Under the pieces are notes generated by a model. That model searched no databases. It saw only the letters and a program-made list of their open reading frames with translations, and was not told the origin of the DNA. Below are positions 1 through 13,364 of a DNA stretch of 64,000 nucleotides, one piece after another. Made by a program: the position numbers and the translations under genes. Source of the DNA: Mansonella perstans (Eukaryota; Nematoda; Chromadorea; Rhabditida; Onchocercidae); assembly GCA_037074765.1 (NCBI GenBank), contig JBAMDO010000020.1, positions 124,001 to 188,000 on the forward strand. Direction: 5' to 3'. Position 1 is the first letter of the stretch. Each line of letters starts with the position of its first letter.

Positions 1-292
1 GGTAATATGGTAGTAAATATGGTAACAACAAACTTGGAATTGTACAGATATTGTTTAAATAGGATGAGATATGATGTTATCGTAATCATTATTACATCCC
101 AAAACAATAATATTATGAGTTGCAGAATTCTGAGTAAGCTGAGCCATAATATTTCTGGTTGTTGTACATATATGCGTTGAGCACAACAACACTTTGTTGC
201 CATATGCTAAATTTAATGATATTCCTTTTTGTTTTTACTTCAGATTTGCCTTTACTGCACTGTAAATCTATCATAATTAACAGTGGTGATAT

Positions 293-1833
293 ATGAAGTT
301 TTGGACTTCTGAACACGTTTTTGAGTGAGTTTTAATAATTTTAATTTATTTATTTCTCTTCTCGTTAGTTGTTTTAATAACTGTAGCAGTATAGTTTGTT
401 CTATTCATTGTTGACATTACATTAGGATATATTTTGTCTTGCCATAACTCATTCACTTGTTCACAAAGTTTTTCGAAATTATAAAGTATTTTGTGGTTTG
501 TTTTAGCCATCCCTGGGATACTGTGATTCATGCAGCATGGCACAAGTATCCGAATCCAATGAATTGTGCTATTAGTGGAATCGATGTTCTTGGACATCAC
601 CCGCTTGTTGATGGTTCATTACAGTCTGAACGTATTATTGAGAGCCATTTTCCGATTCCTACTTGGGTAACAAAGGTATGTATTTGTTTGTTTCAACCTC
701 TTTTTCAGTTTTTCAGTGATGACCTGAAATGCCTGTTTCAGTTCTAGTTTGAACAAGAAAGGGAATGAATTTGAGCTTCCTTCCCATCTCATCATTTTTA
801 ACGCGACATTTTCATATTTTACACTAATTACCAATTTACTGTTTTATCTCTATAGCTGACGGGTTTTTCTGGAACTCAGTATTCTTATGAAGTGACACAA
901 ATTAATCCGACAAAGAAGGAGATGATTTTAATCACAAGAAATGTAAGTTTATGTAGATTTCAACTAGTCTTGCAAATCAATATTTTATGACGATTTGTTC
1001 GCTGAGTTAGGACTTATTTTCTTCCACCGCACTTTTTTCTTGTACTTTTTTATCTTAAGATTTTGAAAAATTGGTAAGAAAGTTCCAATTGGGAGTATTA
1101 ACTTTGTATGAAGTATATGCCGATCATTTCCAGTCATTAATGTATGAAAGTTATGTAATATATTTTGTTCATTAAGGAAAAATTTTCAGATGAATGCAGG
1201 GCGTTTTCTACGTGTTGATGAACGATTGTTATATAAACCAGATCCTTATAATCAAGACAGGTGTTTTTCTGCTGTCCATTATTCATTTTTTGTTCATTTT
1301 TAATCTAGGACTAATCAGCAGCAGCAGACAGAAAGTGGTAAAGTTAAATCTTGAGATGATTGCAGGACGATATTACAACAGGAAGCTGTTGTCAATGTTG
1401 ATTTGCCAGCATTCGCAGATTATTGCGAAAAAATGTTTCTAAATATATATGAAACGAATGCCGAAAAGGTACCTTACTGTAAAGTTTATGTGCATTTTTT
1501 TGCTAACATTGTCTTGCTGTGAAGATTTGATAGATAGCTCCTACGTTTGATTTAGTAAATGCTATATATATATATATATATATAGAATGAGAATAATATA
1601 AAGAGATAGCGACGTAACTGAACAGTGTCTTTAAAAGTTATAGAAGAAATCAGCTGAGTAATAACTTATTGTTCAAGGGTCGGAAAGGACTGGAATGGGT
1701 AATTGATCAGTTCAACAGTTCATCTAGGTCAAATTCAAATGCTGAGAAGTCATCATCGCAAGGATTCTCAGATCCAAAGCTTATTCTCAGTTCATTGCAT
1801 CCCGCAGCACAACAACCAAATTTCCTTTCTTAA
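293..1833 (+). CDS. PRELI/MSF1-domain protein (SLMO/PRELID3-like), six exons
   Basis: The predicted protein (about 205 aa) carries phospholipids, probably phosphatidic acid or phosphatidylserine, across the mitochondrial intermembrane space with a TRIAP1-like partner; this role is known for the family. Exons are about 293-324, 507-675, 856-942, 1190-1260, 1366-1468 and 1678-1833, all in phase. It opens MKFWTSEHVFDHPWDTV, the hallmark start of SLMO/PRELID3 proteins, followed by a KYPNPMN motif, a VDERLLYKPDP motif in exon 4 and GRKGLEWVIDQFN in exon 6. The PRELI domain fills residues 1 to about 170; the tail is Ser- and Gln-rich. A TTTTTACTTCAG acceptor at 232-243 upstream of the ATG suggests a trans-spliced 5' end. 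Within PRELI proteins it fits the SLMO/PRELID3 branch better than PRELID1. Family confidence is high; paralogue assignment is moderate. Confidence 0.9.
1563..1584. repeat. TA dinucleotide microsatellite
   Basis: A run of about eleven TA units lies in the last intron of the PRELI-family gene. It is probably length-polymorphic and has no evident function. Confidence 0.85.
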
Positions 1834-2992
1834 CAAACTGAGTATTATTGCAAGTGGTTTTTAAGCTCTCACAGAATATTAAGAATATTATGCATCATCT
1901 CCGAATTTTTTGCCTCTTTGTTTACTTGATCAGTGAGTAATATGTCGATTTATTCAATTTTGAGATTTTTTAAAAAGTAGTCAGGTAATACAGTAGGACA
2001 GTTAAATGTTATGTAAAATTTGTTAAGGCCCGTTTGTCTCACATTTCTCAATATTACTAACTTTAGTCGGTGAATGCTGCCACATTATCTTATCCGAGGA
2101 ATTATTCGTTTTTACATATTTTTTGTCGCCTTACCATGAAATTGCGGTGTAACTTTTAGTTCCTGTAACATTGTATCAGTACAGTTTGTTAATTTTTGAT
2201 TAAAAGAACGTTTTAATATTTGCAAATATGCCGCAGAAGGAGTCACTCAAATTGTGATACTTAATTGATCGTTAGATATATGTTAGCTATACATTCTTCA
2301 TCCTGTATGTTTACCATCGAGCAAATATATTAAGATTTATTAGTCATAGTTTTTTGTTCGATAAAATGACTAGAGTGTTGTAACAGTTTATGCGAGCTAT
2401 TTATGTATTATGGTACAGATTGAACTTACTATGGTTATGAAGGGTTGAAAATTGTCAAATGTGTTGAAGAGATGACCGATAGAAGAATTATTAATCTAAT
2501 TTGAATGGTCTCGTAAATTTCTAACTGTAGTAGTTCATACAGAGCGTCTTATTTCTTAATTACAATTGTTCTCGATTGATATTTCAGTTTTTATTATTAT
2601 AAATATACCGTAATTGAACTCATATAAAGTGTACATACGTTGCGTATATATATAAGTTGCGCATTCTACATACTGTAATTTGTCCAGACTGTTGTATCTG
2701 TACTGTAAGTGTCCTTTCTAATATTACTTTTAAAAATAATAGATATAATTCTGGGTCCTTCGCTTTTTTTGCACCTTTTTTCTGTTTTGCTAAGGAAACC
2801 AGAGGCTAGTCCGTGGAGTTTGTGAAGTATTCGGAAATCTCCTCTCAAGTTCTCATTTTATTCGTAGTCGAAAACGTTGCTGATAAGCACTGTATAAGTA
2901 TAATGATGTAAAATTAGTTGATATTATGCTTAAAAGTGGTTTCAATTTGTAAAATTTAGCGTGATATTGTAGATAAGAGAGAAACACTATTA
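1834..2992. other. Intergenic: 3' flank of the PRELI gene and 5' flank of the BTB gene
   Basis: No convincing coding exon is seen. The first part should be the 3' UTR of the PRELI gene. An acceptor-like GTGATATTGTAG ends at about 2972, about 20 bases before the candidate ATG of the next gene, and could be its spliced-leader acceptor. Short open frames on either strand here show no domain and no splice-consistent continuation. Confidence 0.5.
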
Positions 2993-5900
2993 ATGGACAA
3001 TGGAAAGATTGAGGCTCTCAGACGGCATAGAAAATATACCATTTTTACGAATACAGTCCCATTGCGATACGCTATTCCTGTATATGCAGCACTTACACAG
3101 TGTTTGTTTTTTTCATTATATTTAATTTTATGACATTTTACTTTTTTTTTAAAGAAATACATTAAAAAATATTATTAATCTTTTCATTTTTTCGCCGTCA
3201 AATATTTTTGGTCAGATTTCTCGTACGAAAGAAAATAGATAATGCCAGTTTAGAGTAGGGGATCTTTGATAACTGAAGTTTGTTTTTGTTTATAGATTAT
3301 ATTTCATCATTATGTTATTTGCAATTCTCTTTTCAGACAAATCGTTTTCTGGATGTTATTATTCAAAATAATGGAGATTATGCGACATCGGCTCATCGTC
3401 TTATATTGGCTGCCTATAGCAGACATTTGGATGCAGCTCTATCTAGTGTTCAAGATTCTGCAGTTATAACTCTAAACATTGACCCAAAAATTACAGGTAG
3501 ACTACCGTTGTTATCTCTATTACAAATGTTTCCTTAAGCAACATATATTATAAAATTTTAATAAAATCATTTTCAAAAATTAGCATTAATTTTTAGTCAT
3601 GAGATCCTAGTTGTCTGTTGCTAATCCGCATTTAAGGTGTGGAAATGGATGATCTTCGAGCATTGGTGAAATATATGTATACTGGACGTTGTAGCAATCG
3701 ATCTCAAGACAGGACTCTTTCTGTTGCATATGCGCTTGGTTGTGATTCCTTAATTAGATTACTGGAAAGTGAAGAAGCTCGAATTTACCACAGTGTTGAA
3801 TTGGAAAATCGAGATCATTCTCAGGAACTGTTGCAAGCAATTCATCGTTTCAAAACTCAAGGGAAATTTATAGATTGTATCGTGAGTAGTCAGGTTAATA
3901 TTTTTTTTTGTACTGGTCAATATTACACGTCTTTTATTGTTTCGTGTAAATTATGAAAATTTTTCTAATTGTGTTGGGGATTTTTTTTCCTTGAAATAAT
4001 AAAAAAACAGATAGAAGAGTTATTTTAGTTATTAGTAAAATGAATTCACTGATATAATTGCAAATTCCGTTAATAGTGCTGCTGTTTGTACAGCCAAACT
4101 TTTTGGAGGTTGATATTGATATCTTATTTACTTTTTTATTTTTAGAACAGAATGATTCTTCGGTGTCATCGTTTGATGCTTTGTGCATTCAGTACTCATT
4201 TCGAAAATGCGCTTGCATCTACCGAGAAAAGTGCCGTTGTTACTGTTGATATCGATCCCCGAATTACGGGTGTAAGTAGGTATGGCAAGCTTGTTACCAA
4301 GACAAGTTTACTTTCTGATTTAAATATAAGCAATATTTATTTTTTACAGCATCCAAACATTGAAAATGCGAGTATTATTTGATGTTTTTATTTCGTTGCA
4401 TGATGTATTATTGAATTCCTTTCTACACTTTTAGCTACAAATGTAAAAACTTTTTTAGTATGGATTTGAAGAATATAGTCGATTTTTTGTACAGCGGATC
4501 AGTTCGGACTGTATCGAGGCGTCATAAAATATTGCGTCAAGCTGCTATTGCTTTGGGTGTGGCTAAATTAGTTGATGCTATTGATGAAGAATTAATTGTT
4601 TCCGAAACAAATCGTTCATATTGTGCTGGTAACATACTATACATTTGTTATTCGTTATGTTCTAGAAGTTTTCAGTTGATTTTAAAAACCTTAAATTTGC
4701 TCATTTAAAGGAGTGTTCGTTCGAGATATCAAAACAATGCAGATTTTAGATGATCGTGGTAAAATGCTGCTGACAAACACAATTTATGGGCCTTCGGGTG
4801 CTGCAGATAATAGAAATTTAATTGGAAATTGCGAATCTGACATTTCTGTTGTAAACAGTCCAATCTTCGAGGTTGAAGATGACAACGTTCCGGCGGAAAC
4901 CAGTGCTGAAGATCTTATGGAAGAAGCTTCTAATTATATAGACAAAGGTATAAATGAACTAAAATTTCTTTTCAAATCTGTTAATGGAAGTGATCACCTT
5001 GACAGATTCACTTAACCAGTTAATCCTATCAATCCTACTTCTTAATATATTCAAGTTTAAATCTCTTTTTAATATTCAGTTTTAAAACTCTGCTGTTGCA
5101 TGCTCAGAACAAGGCTGAAAAATGGTTATTTAAAGGTACTAATGAAAATTATGAAACTGGTTAACTTTATTGGTGTCAAATAAGAATTTGTTTAGATGAA
5201 ATACAGATGACAGAAGATGATATGAAGCAAAATGGGATGGCTGTTGCGAAGGCTGCAAATGATTACATGTGTATTTATGAAAAATTTGTTGCTGGACCAA
5301 GCCGTGGTCGTAAGGGTGGTACATATGGACACAAACGGTTCATGTTACAATTGAAAAAAGATCGAAAGCTTTCTCGTAAGTTATTTTAGCATAAAATATG
5401 TTAATACATTAATACATGTACTGGGATGTGTTACTTAATTTTTGGTTGTCATGCAGCGATACATTTTATCAATCTGTTGTTGATTACTGATCGATTGGAA
5501 AAATTTCTGAAAGTGAATTCTTGTCGGTTTTGTTTAATTCCTTTATTATCGAAAGTAAACATTAACAAGCAACTTGATTCAGACATGGAAGAATCAGCTA
5601 ATTTTGATGCTGTGCAAAATGATGCTTTTGAAACTGCCTCTGCAGTAATGGTGACGCATACTCCATCTGCCAAAAAGCGTCATTTGCTGGACAGTTTTGG
5701 TTATGGTTTGCCTGAAATTAATGCGTCCAAAGATGTCACTGTTCCTTTATTGGTTGGTGATCAAGAGGTTTGTGCATGTTCTTTTTATTTTTATGTTCCT
5801 TATAAAGTCAGAATAATCAGAATGATTGTATTGTCTAATTATCGTTATGTACTTTACTTCGTTATAGCAAATTAATGCATTACTTCATTTGTAAATTTTG

Positions 5901-6652
5901 CTGCATTTTATTGTTACTTTGTTATTTGTTATATGATATATATCTGGACAAAGATCAAAACTATAGTATGATCTTTGCTCAGACATATGTCATGAAATCA
6001 GCCTTCTTAACTGCTAAACTTTAATCGAGTTTCAGATAATGATGGAAAAACCTTTCAAGTGCCCATTCTGCGATCATCGTACAAAGGAGAAAAGTGCGGT
6101 TGAAAAACACATTAGATCTATACATACCTTCGAAACTCCTTACAAATGTCAATATTGCAGTCAAGCTTTCAAAGTACAGAGCAACCTTGTCAGGCATATT
6201 CGAGCCCATACAGGTGTTTGTTGTTTTAACTAATTATTGCTTTTTGTTTACTTGAAATACATTTGGATTTATTTGAAATACATCAAAAAAGCTTTTCAAT
6301 TTCGTTGTTGGATTACAGTAAGAGCTGTTTGATTTTACAGAAACAACATTTTCAATAAATTCTACTTGTACAAATAACAGAAATTATGTTGATGGTAAAA
6401 TGTTTGATATTTTCGAAATCTAATTAATTTATAGGCGAAAAACCATACGCATGTAAAAAATGTGGAACAACATATGCAGATAAGAAAAATATGGATGCGC
6501 ATATATTTAGAGAGCATTTGAAAGTGAAACCATTTGAATGTCCTGAAGAGTTTTGTAGAGCTAAATTTTGGCGAAAAGATCGTTTTGTTGTGCACTGCCG
6601 TCGAAGACATCGTTTTGAACCGATTATTACTTTTGAAAAATTGAGCACCTGA
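2993..6652 (+). CDS. Tandem BTB/POZ and C2H2 zinc-finger protein, about ten exons
   Basis: This is a probable nuclear DNA-binding regulator of about 601 aa. Exons: a candidate first exon 2993-3079, then 3337-3496, 3637-3893, 4146-4279, 4459-4628, 4711-4947, 5196-5375, 5583-5767, 6036-6213 and 6435-6652. Exons 2-3 encode one BTB domain (FLDVIIQ, then HRLILAAYSRHLD, then YMYTGRCS). Exons 3-5 encode a second (FIDCIV, then CHRLMLCAFSTHFENAL, then FLYSGSV). Both halves share the IDP(K/R)ITGV junction, pointing to an internal duplication. A basic stretch GPSRGRKGG is AT-hook-like. Exons 9-10 encode four C2H2 fingers, with a TGEKPY linker before the third. The BTBs should mediate dimerisation or cullin/corepressor contact; the fingers should bind DNA. 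The first exon is the weak point: it has an ATG after an acceptor-like AG and keeps phase, but its donor (CCT followed by gtatat) is poor. No specific orthologue is claimed. Confidence 0.82.
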
Positions 6653-7215
6653 AACGCTGTTTGTTTTTATGTACAGTATAAAATAGTTTTATAAAATTGA
6701 ATCTGGCGTAATTCTAATAGCTTCATGTATCCTGTGCTTTCCACAATTGCTGTTTTTAAATTCTTGTAATCATGTAAAGTAATTAGTGGCAATGCTTGCT
6801 TATTTTTATTTTCAGTTCCTCGTGTGTTAAATTTTGGCAGCACCTTCGTTTTATTGTGAATAGTCATTAGAAGGTAGAATAATCTCCAGAATTTGCTTTA
6901 ATTATGTGAATATCATATTTCTGTATGTATTGTAATATGATTCAATGTTATTGGAAATAAATTCTAATGTAAATTTGTTACTGGAAATAAATTTTGCGTA
7001 TTTTTATGACTTCATTGTTTGAACTGTCATATTAGACAAGATATTTTGCTGGATTTTTATCATGCTTTTTCCAAATACTGCTGAAAATTGAAGTAGTTTG
7101 AAAAAAGCGAATTCATTGCAGTGTAATTTGATTTCAAATAAAATGAGATTGAATTCATGGAATTTTCAGCTTGTTCATTATAAAGAGATTTGACAATGAA
7201 AGTTTTATAGACTGT
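6653..7215. other. Intergenic between BTB-zinc-finger and FAM91A1 genes
   Basis: It holds the 3' UTR with the two poly(A) signals and the 5' leader of the next gene. GGAATTTTCAG ends at about 7169 and GTTTTATAG at 7210; both look like trans-splice acceptors for the downstream ATG at 7216. A five-codon upstream open frame (ATG at 7196) would be bypassed if the second acceptor is used. The 564-base spacing and shared strand allow an operon but do not prove one. Confidence 0.5.
6956..6991 (+). terminator. Two AATAAA poly(A) signals for the BTB-zinc-finger gene
   Basis: AATAAA occurs at 6956-6961 and again at 6986-6991, about 305-335 bases after the TGA, at a typical 3' UTR distance. Either could be used. 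Confidence 0.55.
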
Positions 7216-10200
7216 ATGACGGATAAGGATGTGGATCAATATATCAGACGGAATATTGTTTGGTCAAAATTGCCCCAGGAGATTCGAATTGTTCTGGGCA
7301 ACTCGCAGAGAGAATATGATAAGCTCGTACTCGAATATTCTATCAAAAATCAGTTGAGATATAAGGGTAATATAGGTGGGTTTTTTTCTTGCATATGAGA
7401 TTAGTCTGGTTTTTCCTCGATTCCAGAATTTCATGCTTTTTCCTATATTCTAGACTTTGTAATTATTCGAAATTCGTTACTTACTGAGGTTGCTCTGTGT
7501 GGTTGCTTTTTTCTCTATTTCAGAACTGAATCGAATCAGTTCAGCTATTTTTGATTTTTGGGATAGATAGGCGTTTTATTCAATTTGACCTGTACTCTAT
7601 AAATATTTTAGTGAAATATGTGAAGAAAAGTGAGGAAACTTACTATGACATTCTTCTAAAATACAGCGAAACTCATCTTATGCTTTATCCTTACCATCTA
7701 TCAAATATCGTTGTACGTGAACTTCGAATGACGCCATTTAGTTATTACATCAACATTATGACGGTAATACTTTTGAAAAAATAATTTTGCATATATTCCA
7801 ATGTCTTTCGCCTTAATTTTTTGTAAATTGTTCTGGATTCTGAAAAAAAAAATGTGTTCTGGATTCCTGAACATGTCGATTTATTTCTTCTTTAAGTCAA
7901 ACATCAACATTAGTTTGAATAGTTTTTGAATATTGTTGATATGGAAGAAAAAAATAGTTTTTAGAATCTTATGAATGCTGAAAAAAGTTACGATTCGTTG
8001 CCAAATTTTACGGCTGCCGATGCGATGAGACTGTTGGGAATTGGCAGAAATCAGTACATTGAGTTAATGAATCAAAACCGTTGTAGTCGAAAAATATTTC
8101 GGAAAAATAAATCACTGCGTGAATTATTACCAGTAAAACCTGTTCCAATCAACATTGATCCTTGGTGGTTGATCGCACCGGGTAGTATCCTAGAAAGTGA
8201 CGTTAAGGTTTTGTTTTTAATTTAATCATCTACATTTTTACTTGTGATTTTTTTTGTTCTCCATTCTTGTTTTTTCCATATAAAGTTAATTCACAGGATC
8301 GTTTTTGGTTTTCATATTCCGTTAATTGTAAAGAGCTTATTTATTCTGTAATGATGACAATACTGATAGTTTAGCTAACTTGTTTTATGCTTATCTGATA
8401 GCAATTTATATGCTTGAGAACTTGGGAATTTCGTTTGGTTAAACAGACATTAAACTGTTGCAGTTGCTGAACAGGGATGAGAAAGATTTGTTAGATATGC
8501 TTATTGATGAAGGTGCTCAATTGGTTGGTACTCTTGATGCAAAGCTGGTGCAAAAACTTTATAATCGTGGTCTGGCTTATTTAGAAGTGCCAGTTAACGA
8601 TGATGATTACATTTATGGTATCAACTGTTTTTGTTTTTTGCTGTTTATTAATCAACTGCCATAGACAAAAACTATAATATCCTTTTCAAATTTTGTATGC
8701 ACAGATTTGAAGCTAATTCTGGAGAGAAAAGATTGAAGTTCCACTTTCGATTGTGGTCAGATCATTAGTAAACGGTAATAGTGAGCCATTTAACAGTGAG
8801 TGAATGAGAGGTTTTTCTAAGTTTTACTCATATTATAGGAGCAGTTATTGAAGTTTTTAGGATTTGCTTTTTTTCTCCATTTGTTCTTTTTATTTTCCTT
8901 CTCTTTCTATATAATATTATCGTGGAACTTCTCATATGCTTATGAAATGTCTCGCAACTTCCCACTATAAGTCCAAAATTTAGGACAGTGAAATGCCAAA
9001 ATTCTTTCTCCTCACTCGTTAAGCAGTGTGGACTACATGTTTAACCAGAATGATAATAGTCATTTTCAATTAATAGCGCATAACTTATATCTGTTTTTTT
9101 GCAGTGCCAACTTTGGATGGTTTTGTCATGAATCGAGTTCTCGGTGATTATTTTGAAAATTTGCTATATCAGATATTTGTAGCTATTGACGAGCAAACAA
9201 CCGTACGCGAGGTACATTCTGATTGATTAGGATTTTCCATTTTTTACTGTAGTTTTAGACAGCATTTAGACTGTTTTTTTTTATAGTACACAGAAAAGCA
9301 GTTCATAAAAATTGAATAGAATTTTGTAATAAAATTTTTTGTTATGTCGGATGGAGATTACTTTCAGTAATTTTAGCTATCAGAAACTTTAAATATCGAC
9401 TTGCAACTAGTGAAAAGTGCTATCTCGGTATTTTGCCGGCTTGGATTTGCGAAAAAGCGTGTCACTGGACTAGAAAACCTTGCTTTGCACGTAACATGGG
9501 CAAGTCATATGATCATTCCAGAGTGAGTACTAAAATTTTCGGGACAATTCAAGTTTTCATTGATAAGGAAGCATTGTACTCAACTTTTTACTGCCCTCTT
9601 ATTCTAATTGATCCATTTCTAATTTTCACTTAATACCAACATTTTAGATAAGTAGTATACCATAATATAGTTGGAGGCACTTATCGGCAGTATTTCACCT
9701 AAAAGATTTTGCCTTCTTGTCTTTTTTTATATAATCTTAATCTCTCAGTCATTTTTTTATTTAACATGACTTAATGCACATTGAGTGCATATCGCTATAA
9801 CTAGAAACATTTATTTTTGTTTAGCGTCTACTTTTGGTAGAACTTAATTCATTAATTTCTGTTCTTTGTTTTTTATTAATTTTTGTAAATTTTTCCATCT
9901 TTTGATTCATTGTATGTATGCAGATGTTAATTTCTTTGTCTGATATGCATTATTTTATTTTTTCTTTGTTTATGTGGAAGTTTTTCCATCTGATTAAACT
10001 AAGCATTAATTAGCTGGTGACATTTTTTCGAACAGTTCTTGCAAGCCTTTAATTAACCATTTTGATCTTGCAAATTTTTCCATTACTTTTTTAGTTTTCT
10101 ATATGATTTTTAAACTTTCGGCTGTGCTATTAATTTTTGGCTGTCAATAGGGTGGACGAAGATTCTACTGCAGCAATCACAGCGGCGCTTTCAGACTTTT

Positions 10201-13189
10201 CTACAGCACTGGTTTCTCCATCTGGTGCTGATGAAGATGATGAAAATGAATCCAGTGTAGATGGATTAATCATGAATCATGATGTGCTTACTGCATCTTT
10301 CACGGTACTAGTGTATTTTCTAATGACTCAAATAAATTAAATCCATCATTCATTTTGTTTTAATTGCGATAGGTCAAACATCTTTCAGTCGTTACCGTTA
10401 ACAACTCCTACTCCCAGTGGTGGAAGCGAAGCTGCGAAACGAATCGCATTTGTCTTCGATTCATCGTTGACTGCTTTTCTCATGATGGGGAACTTATCAG
10501 TCGTAAGTTATTTAAGCAAAGAAAAGGTGGTAAATGGCCAATTTTAAAATATGTGAATGCTTCCAAATTTAAAGGTTGTGATGGTATTCAAAAGTTTTTT
10601 AACTTTTCTGGTCTCTTGAAATTTTCATTTAAAACGCTTCATTTTTTCAGAGTCTGAAAAATCATGCGGTAACATTATTTGAAGTGGGAAAATTGAGTGA
10701 TGAGTCATTGGATAGTTTCGTGGAAGAATTGCAGAATGTAAGTTTATATTCTTTTGATTTAAATCTATTCAGTATTTAGTAGTGAAGTCATCATTTTTCG
10801 TGATCGTAGCAATAGATTCATAACTGTTAAAAGACTTGGAATATGTTAGTAGTAACCTTGCGATTCAGGTGAAACTGTTTGTGGAAGGTGAAGCACAACG
10901 ATATTCAGAACATGCTCAAACGTTGTTATCAACGATCCTTACATTACGAAGTAGTTCAGAATTGGATTTAATTAGGGGTGAAAGTTTGCTGTCGTTGGAT
11001 CACTCCACGCGTGTACGCCTCGTCAACAAAACATACAGGTTAGAACCGTTGCTCAAAATAATTGTGTATAACTTGAAGAGTAGTTTTTGAAGAGTAAAAA
11101 AAAAAAGTAATTTTTTTTTTGAAGAGTAATTTAATTTTTTTTGTAATTCTTAACTTCGAAAAAATAGGTTCATGGCTGTTTAAATTAATTTTTCATATTT
11201 TTTAAAGTATGTATTTAAAAACTAGAATTAAGATGTTTGGTTTCAATGGCTCCGTTAAATGGAGAAGCATGTCCATTATCGTCGCCGTCTATTCCTCATT
11301 TCGGGACTGTTATCCCAGAAGTATGTTGATTTTTACCAAAAATTCAATATTGCATTATTTGCGATTCAATAATATTTACCAGTAACTCGCGAAGAAAATC
11401 TGGAATATTTTCTGGAAGGAGAAAATTCATATATGTATATATTACTAGGAAATGCTTCATATTGCAGGTGGTTTCGTCATGGTTTCGGTTGTTTTTGTAT
11501 TGTACCTTAGGTGATGGACCAGTTTCGTTGTATATTCCTAAGGGCTTACGTGTCCCAGTCATTCCTCGTGCTTTACGGCGATGCAAACATTTACTGATCA
11601 CTATCGCTTCACATGAACCTATTATCATTCCAGCAGATAGCTGCTTAATTCAGCTGAATGACATGCTTCAAATGCATGCAGTGTTTGTGCAAGTACAATT
11701 TTATACAAAAATTATTTTCAGCTGAATGGATTAAAAGATATCGAAGGCATTAAAAGCTTTAGAAACTTTAAGTTGGCTTTATTTCATATATTCATGTTCA
11801 TTTTTTTGCTTTTTCAGTTTTTCATAACATAGCTTATGGAGTGTTCTATGAAGGTTGGGAAAGTGGTAATCTTAAAATATCGAAGTTACGCATTGTTCAT
11901 TTTATTATTCAAAAAGAACTGTTAGCTTTTGAAATTTTGATAGCATTTCAACTCTTCATAATCCATAATTGTTTGAAAATATGCTTTCAGGAATACAGCA
12001 CTGTGACTGATGATTCAGAGATTGTAAGTGTCCCATTTCCATTTAGTGACTGCAGCTCAGCCGATGGTATTTTTAATCTCTCAATATTAAATTAGAATAT
12101 TAAAAAAAAAATTTACAAATAAAAATAACAAGCTATTACCAATATCATTGCAAAATTGTCTTGTTTTTTATGGTTTATTTACTTAAGCTAACATTTTATC
12201 CTCATATTAATTATTTTTATAACTTTCAAGATTTTTTACAGGTTGTTTTTCATCACATCCTTCGGTACTGAAACTTCGAGAAAAGTTGGGATTAAATTCA
12301 CTCTGTGGTTATTTGACGTTGTTGTGCAGAAAAAAAATTTCTAAGTGTGAGGAACAGTCGGAGAGGGATAGAAAAAGTAGTAGCATGACAGTCAGCAAAG
12401 ATCCAAGGTCTTCATTTTTTCTTTTATCTTTATAGATCTTCCGTGTCTTTCTGATATTTATAATGGTCTTTTTTTACGTTCTCAGCAACCGTAGGACCTT
12501 TGATATTGCTCTGTATTAGCTATAGTTTTAATACCAAATATCTACGAGGCAAATTAAGCGTTTCAGCAATCACAGGTGATTTCTAGATTGGTTTATTTCT
12601 AATCCAAAAATTTAATGAATTTCTAATTCGCAGGAAAATTGCGAGCCTGCGAGTCAATTTGCGAGACGATGAAACATACGCTGATTACACATTGCTTGAT
12701 TGTGTTTTTGGCGTGCCATTATTCCATGAACATTTGAACAGGATCATTTGTCAAAGAATTAAGGACAGCGAACTTCTTGATCCAAAAAAGTGTGTTTTGC
12801 TTTTTGTATTCTTTGTTCTCGGTCATACTTTTTCAAAAAAAAAGAACTAAAATAGAGTTTCTTGTTTCCATTTTATAAATTCTCATTAAAGATGTCTTTT
12901 TATATGTTAGTTCAAACGTGGTAGAATTTGCAAATCGAGATCTAGTACAGTCGTTGCGAGAACTGATTAATAAATATCAAACTTGGGAAGAAGAGGTGAG
13001 TGTTCTATATCTTTCGTTAATTATTCGTGGAAAGAATTTAAGTTTCGTATCTTAGTTTCTATTCCCGAAGATCAAATGCTATTTCAGCCGTCGTCTTTTT
13101 GGGAAATTTCACACTGGTCTCCGCCAACCCAAACTCTTCTTTTCCAAGATGGACAAATAGATATAGTGGATGATTTACGAGTTTGGTAA
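7216..13189 (+). CDS. FAM91A1 orthologue, 17 exons
   Basis: The predicted 794-aa protein matches the vertebrate FAM91A1 layout (about 840 aa) end to end. Exons: 7216-7375, 7612-7763, 7965-8207, 8464-8617, 9105-9211, 9377-9522, 10151-10304, 10389-10502, 10651-10737, 10869-11038, 11233-11320, 11468-11692, 11991-12066, 12242-12407, 12634-12789, 12911-12995 and 13088-13189. Recognisable blocks are [53 protein letters not shown] and [12 protein letters not shown] in the N-terminal domain, and [32 protein letters not shown] and [14 protein letters not shown] in the C-terminal domain. FAM91A1 works with TBC1D23 and the WDR11 complex to tether endosome-derived vesicles to golgins at the trans-Golgi network; this is established for mammals and inferred here. 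The acidic linker around exon 7 is variable, as expected. Start chosen because it aligns with the family N-terminus and follows an acceptor-like AG. Confidence 0.94.
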
Positions 13190-13358
13190 ATGGGAGAATG
13201 TGATTTGGCTGAATTTGGCTGTTGTGATTAAAAGAATGCATTGTAAAAATTAGCTTTTGTAAGCGTTAGTCCGTGTTTATTTTAATTTTGATATTCTAAT
13301 TCCGTCTCACTTTGAATTTTCACTTGATTTTGTTGGATATGAAACTTGTGATATGTGA

Positions 13359-13364
13359 AATAAA
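13359..13364 (+). terminator. AATAAA poly(A) signal for the FAM91A1 gene
   Basis: AATAAA lies 170 bases after the TAA stop, the first such hexamer downstream. Confidence 0.6.
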
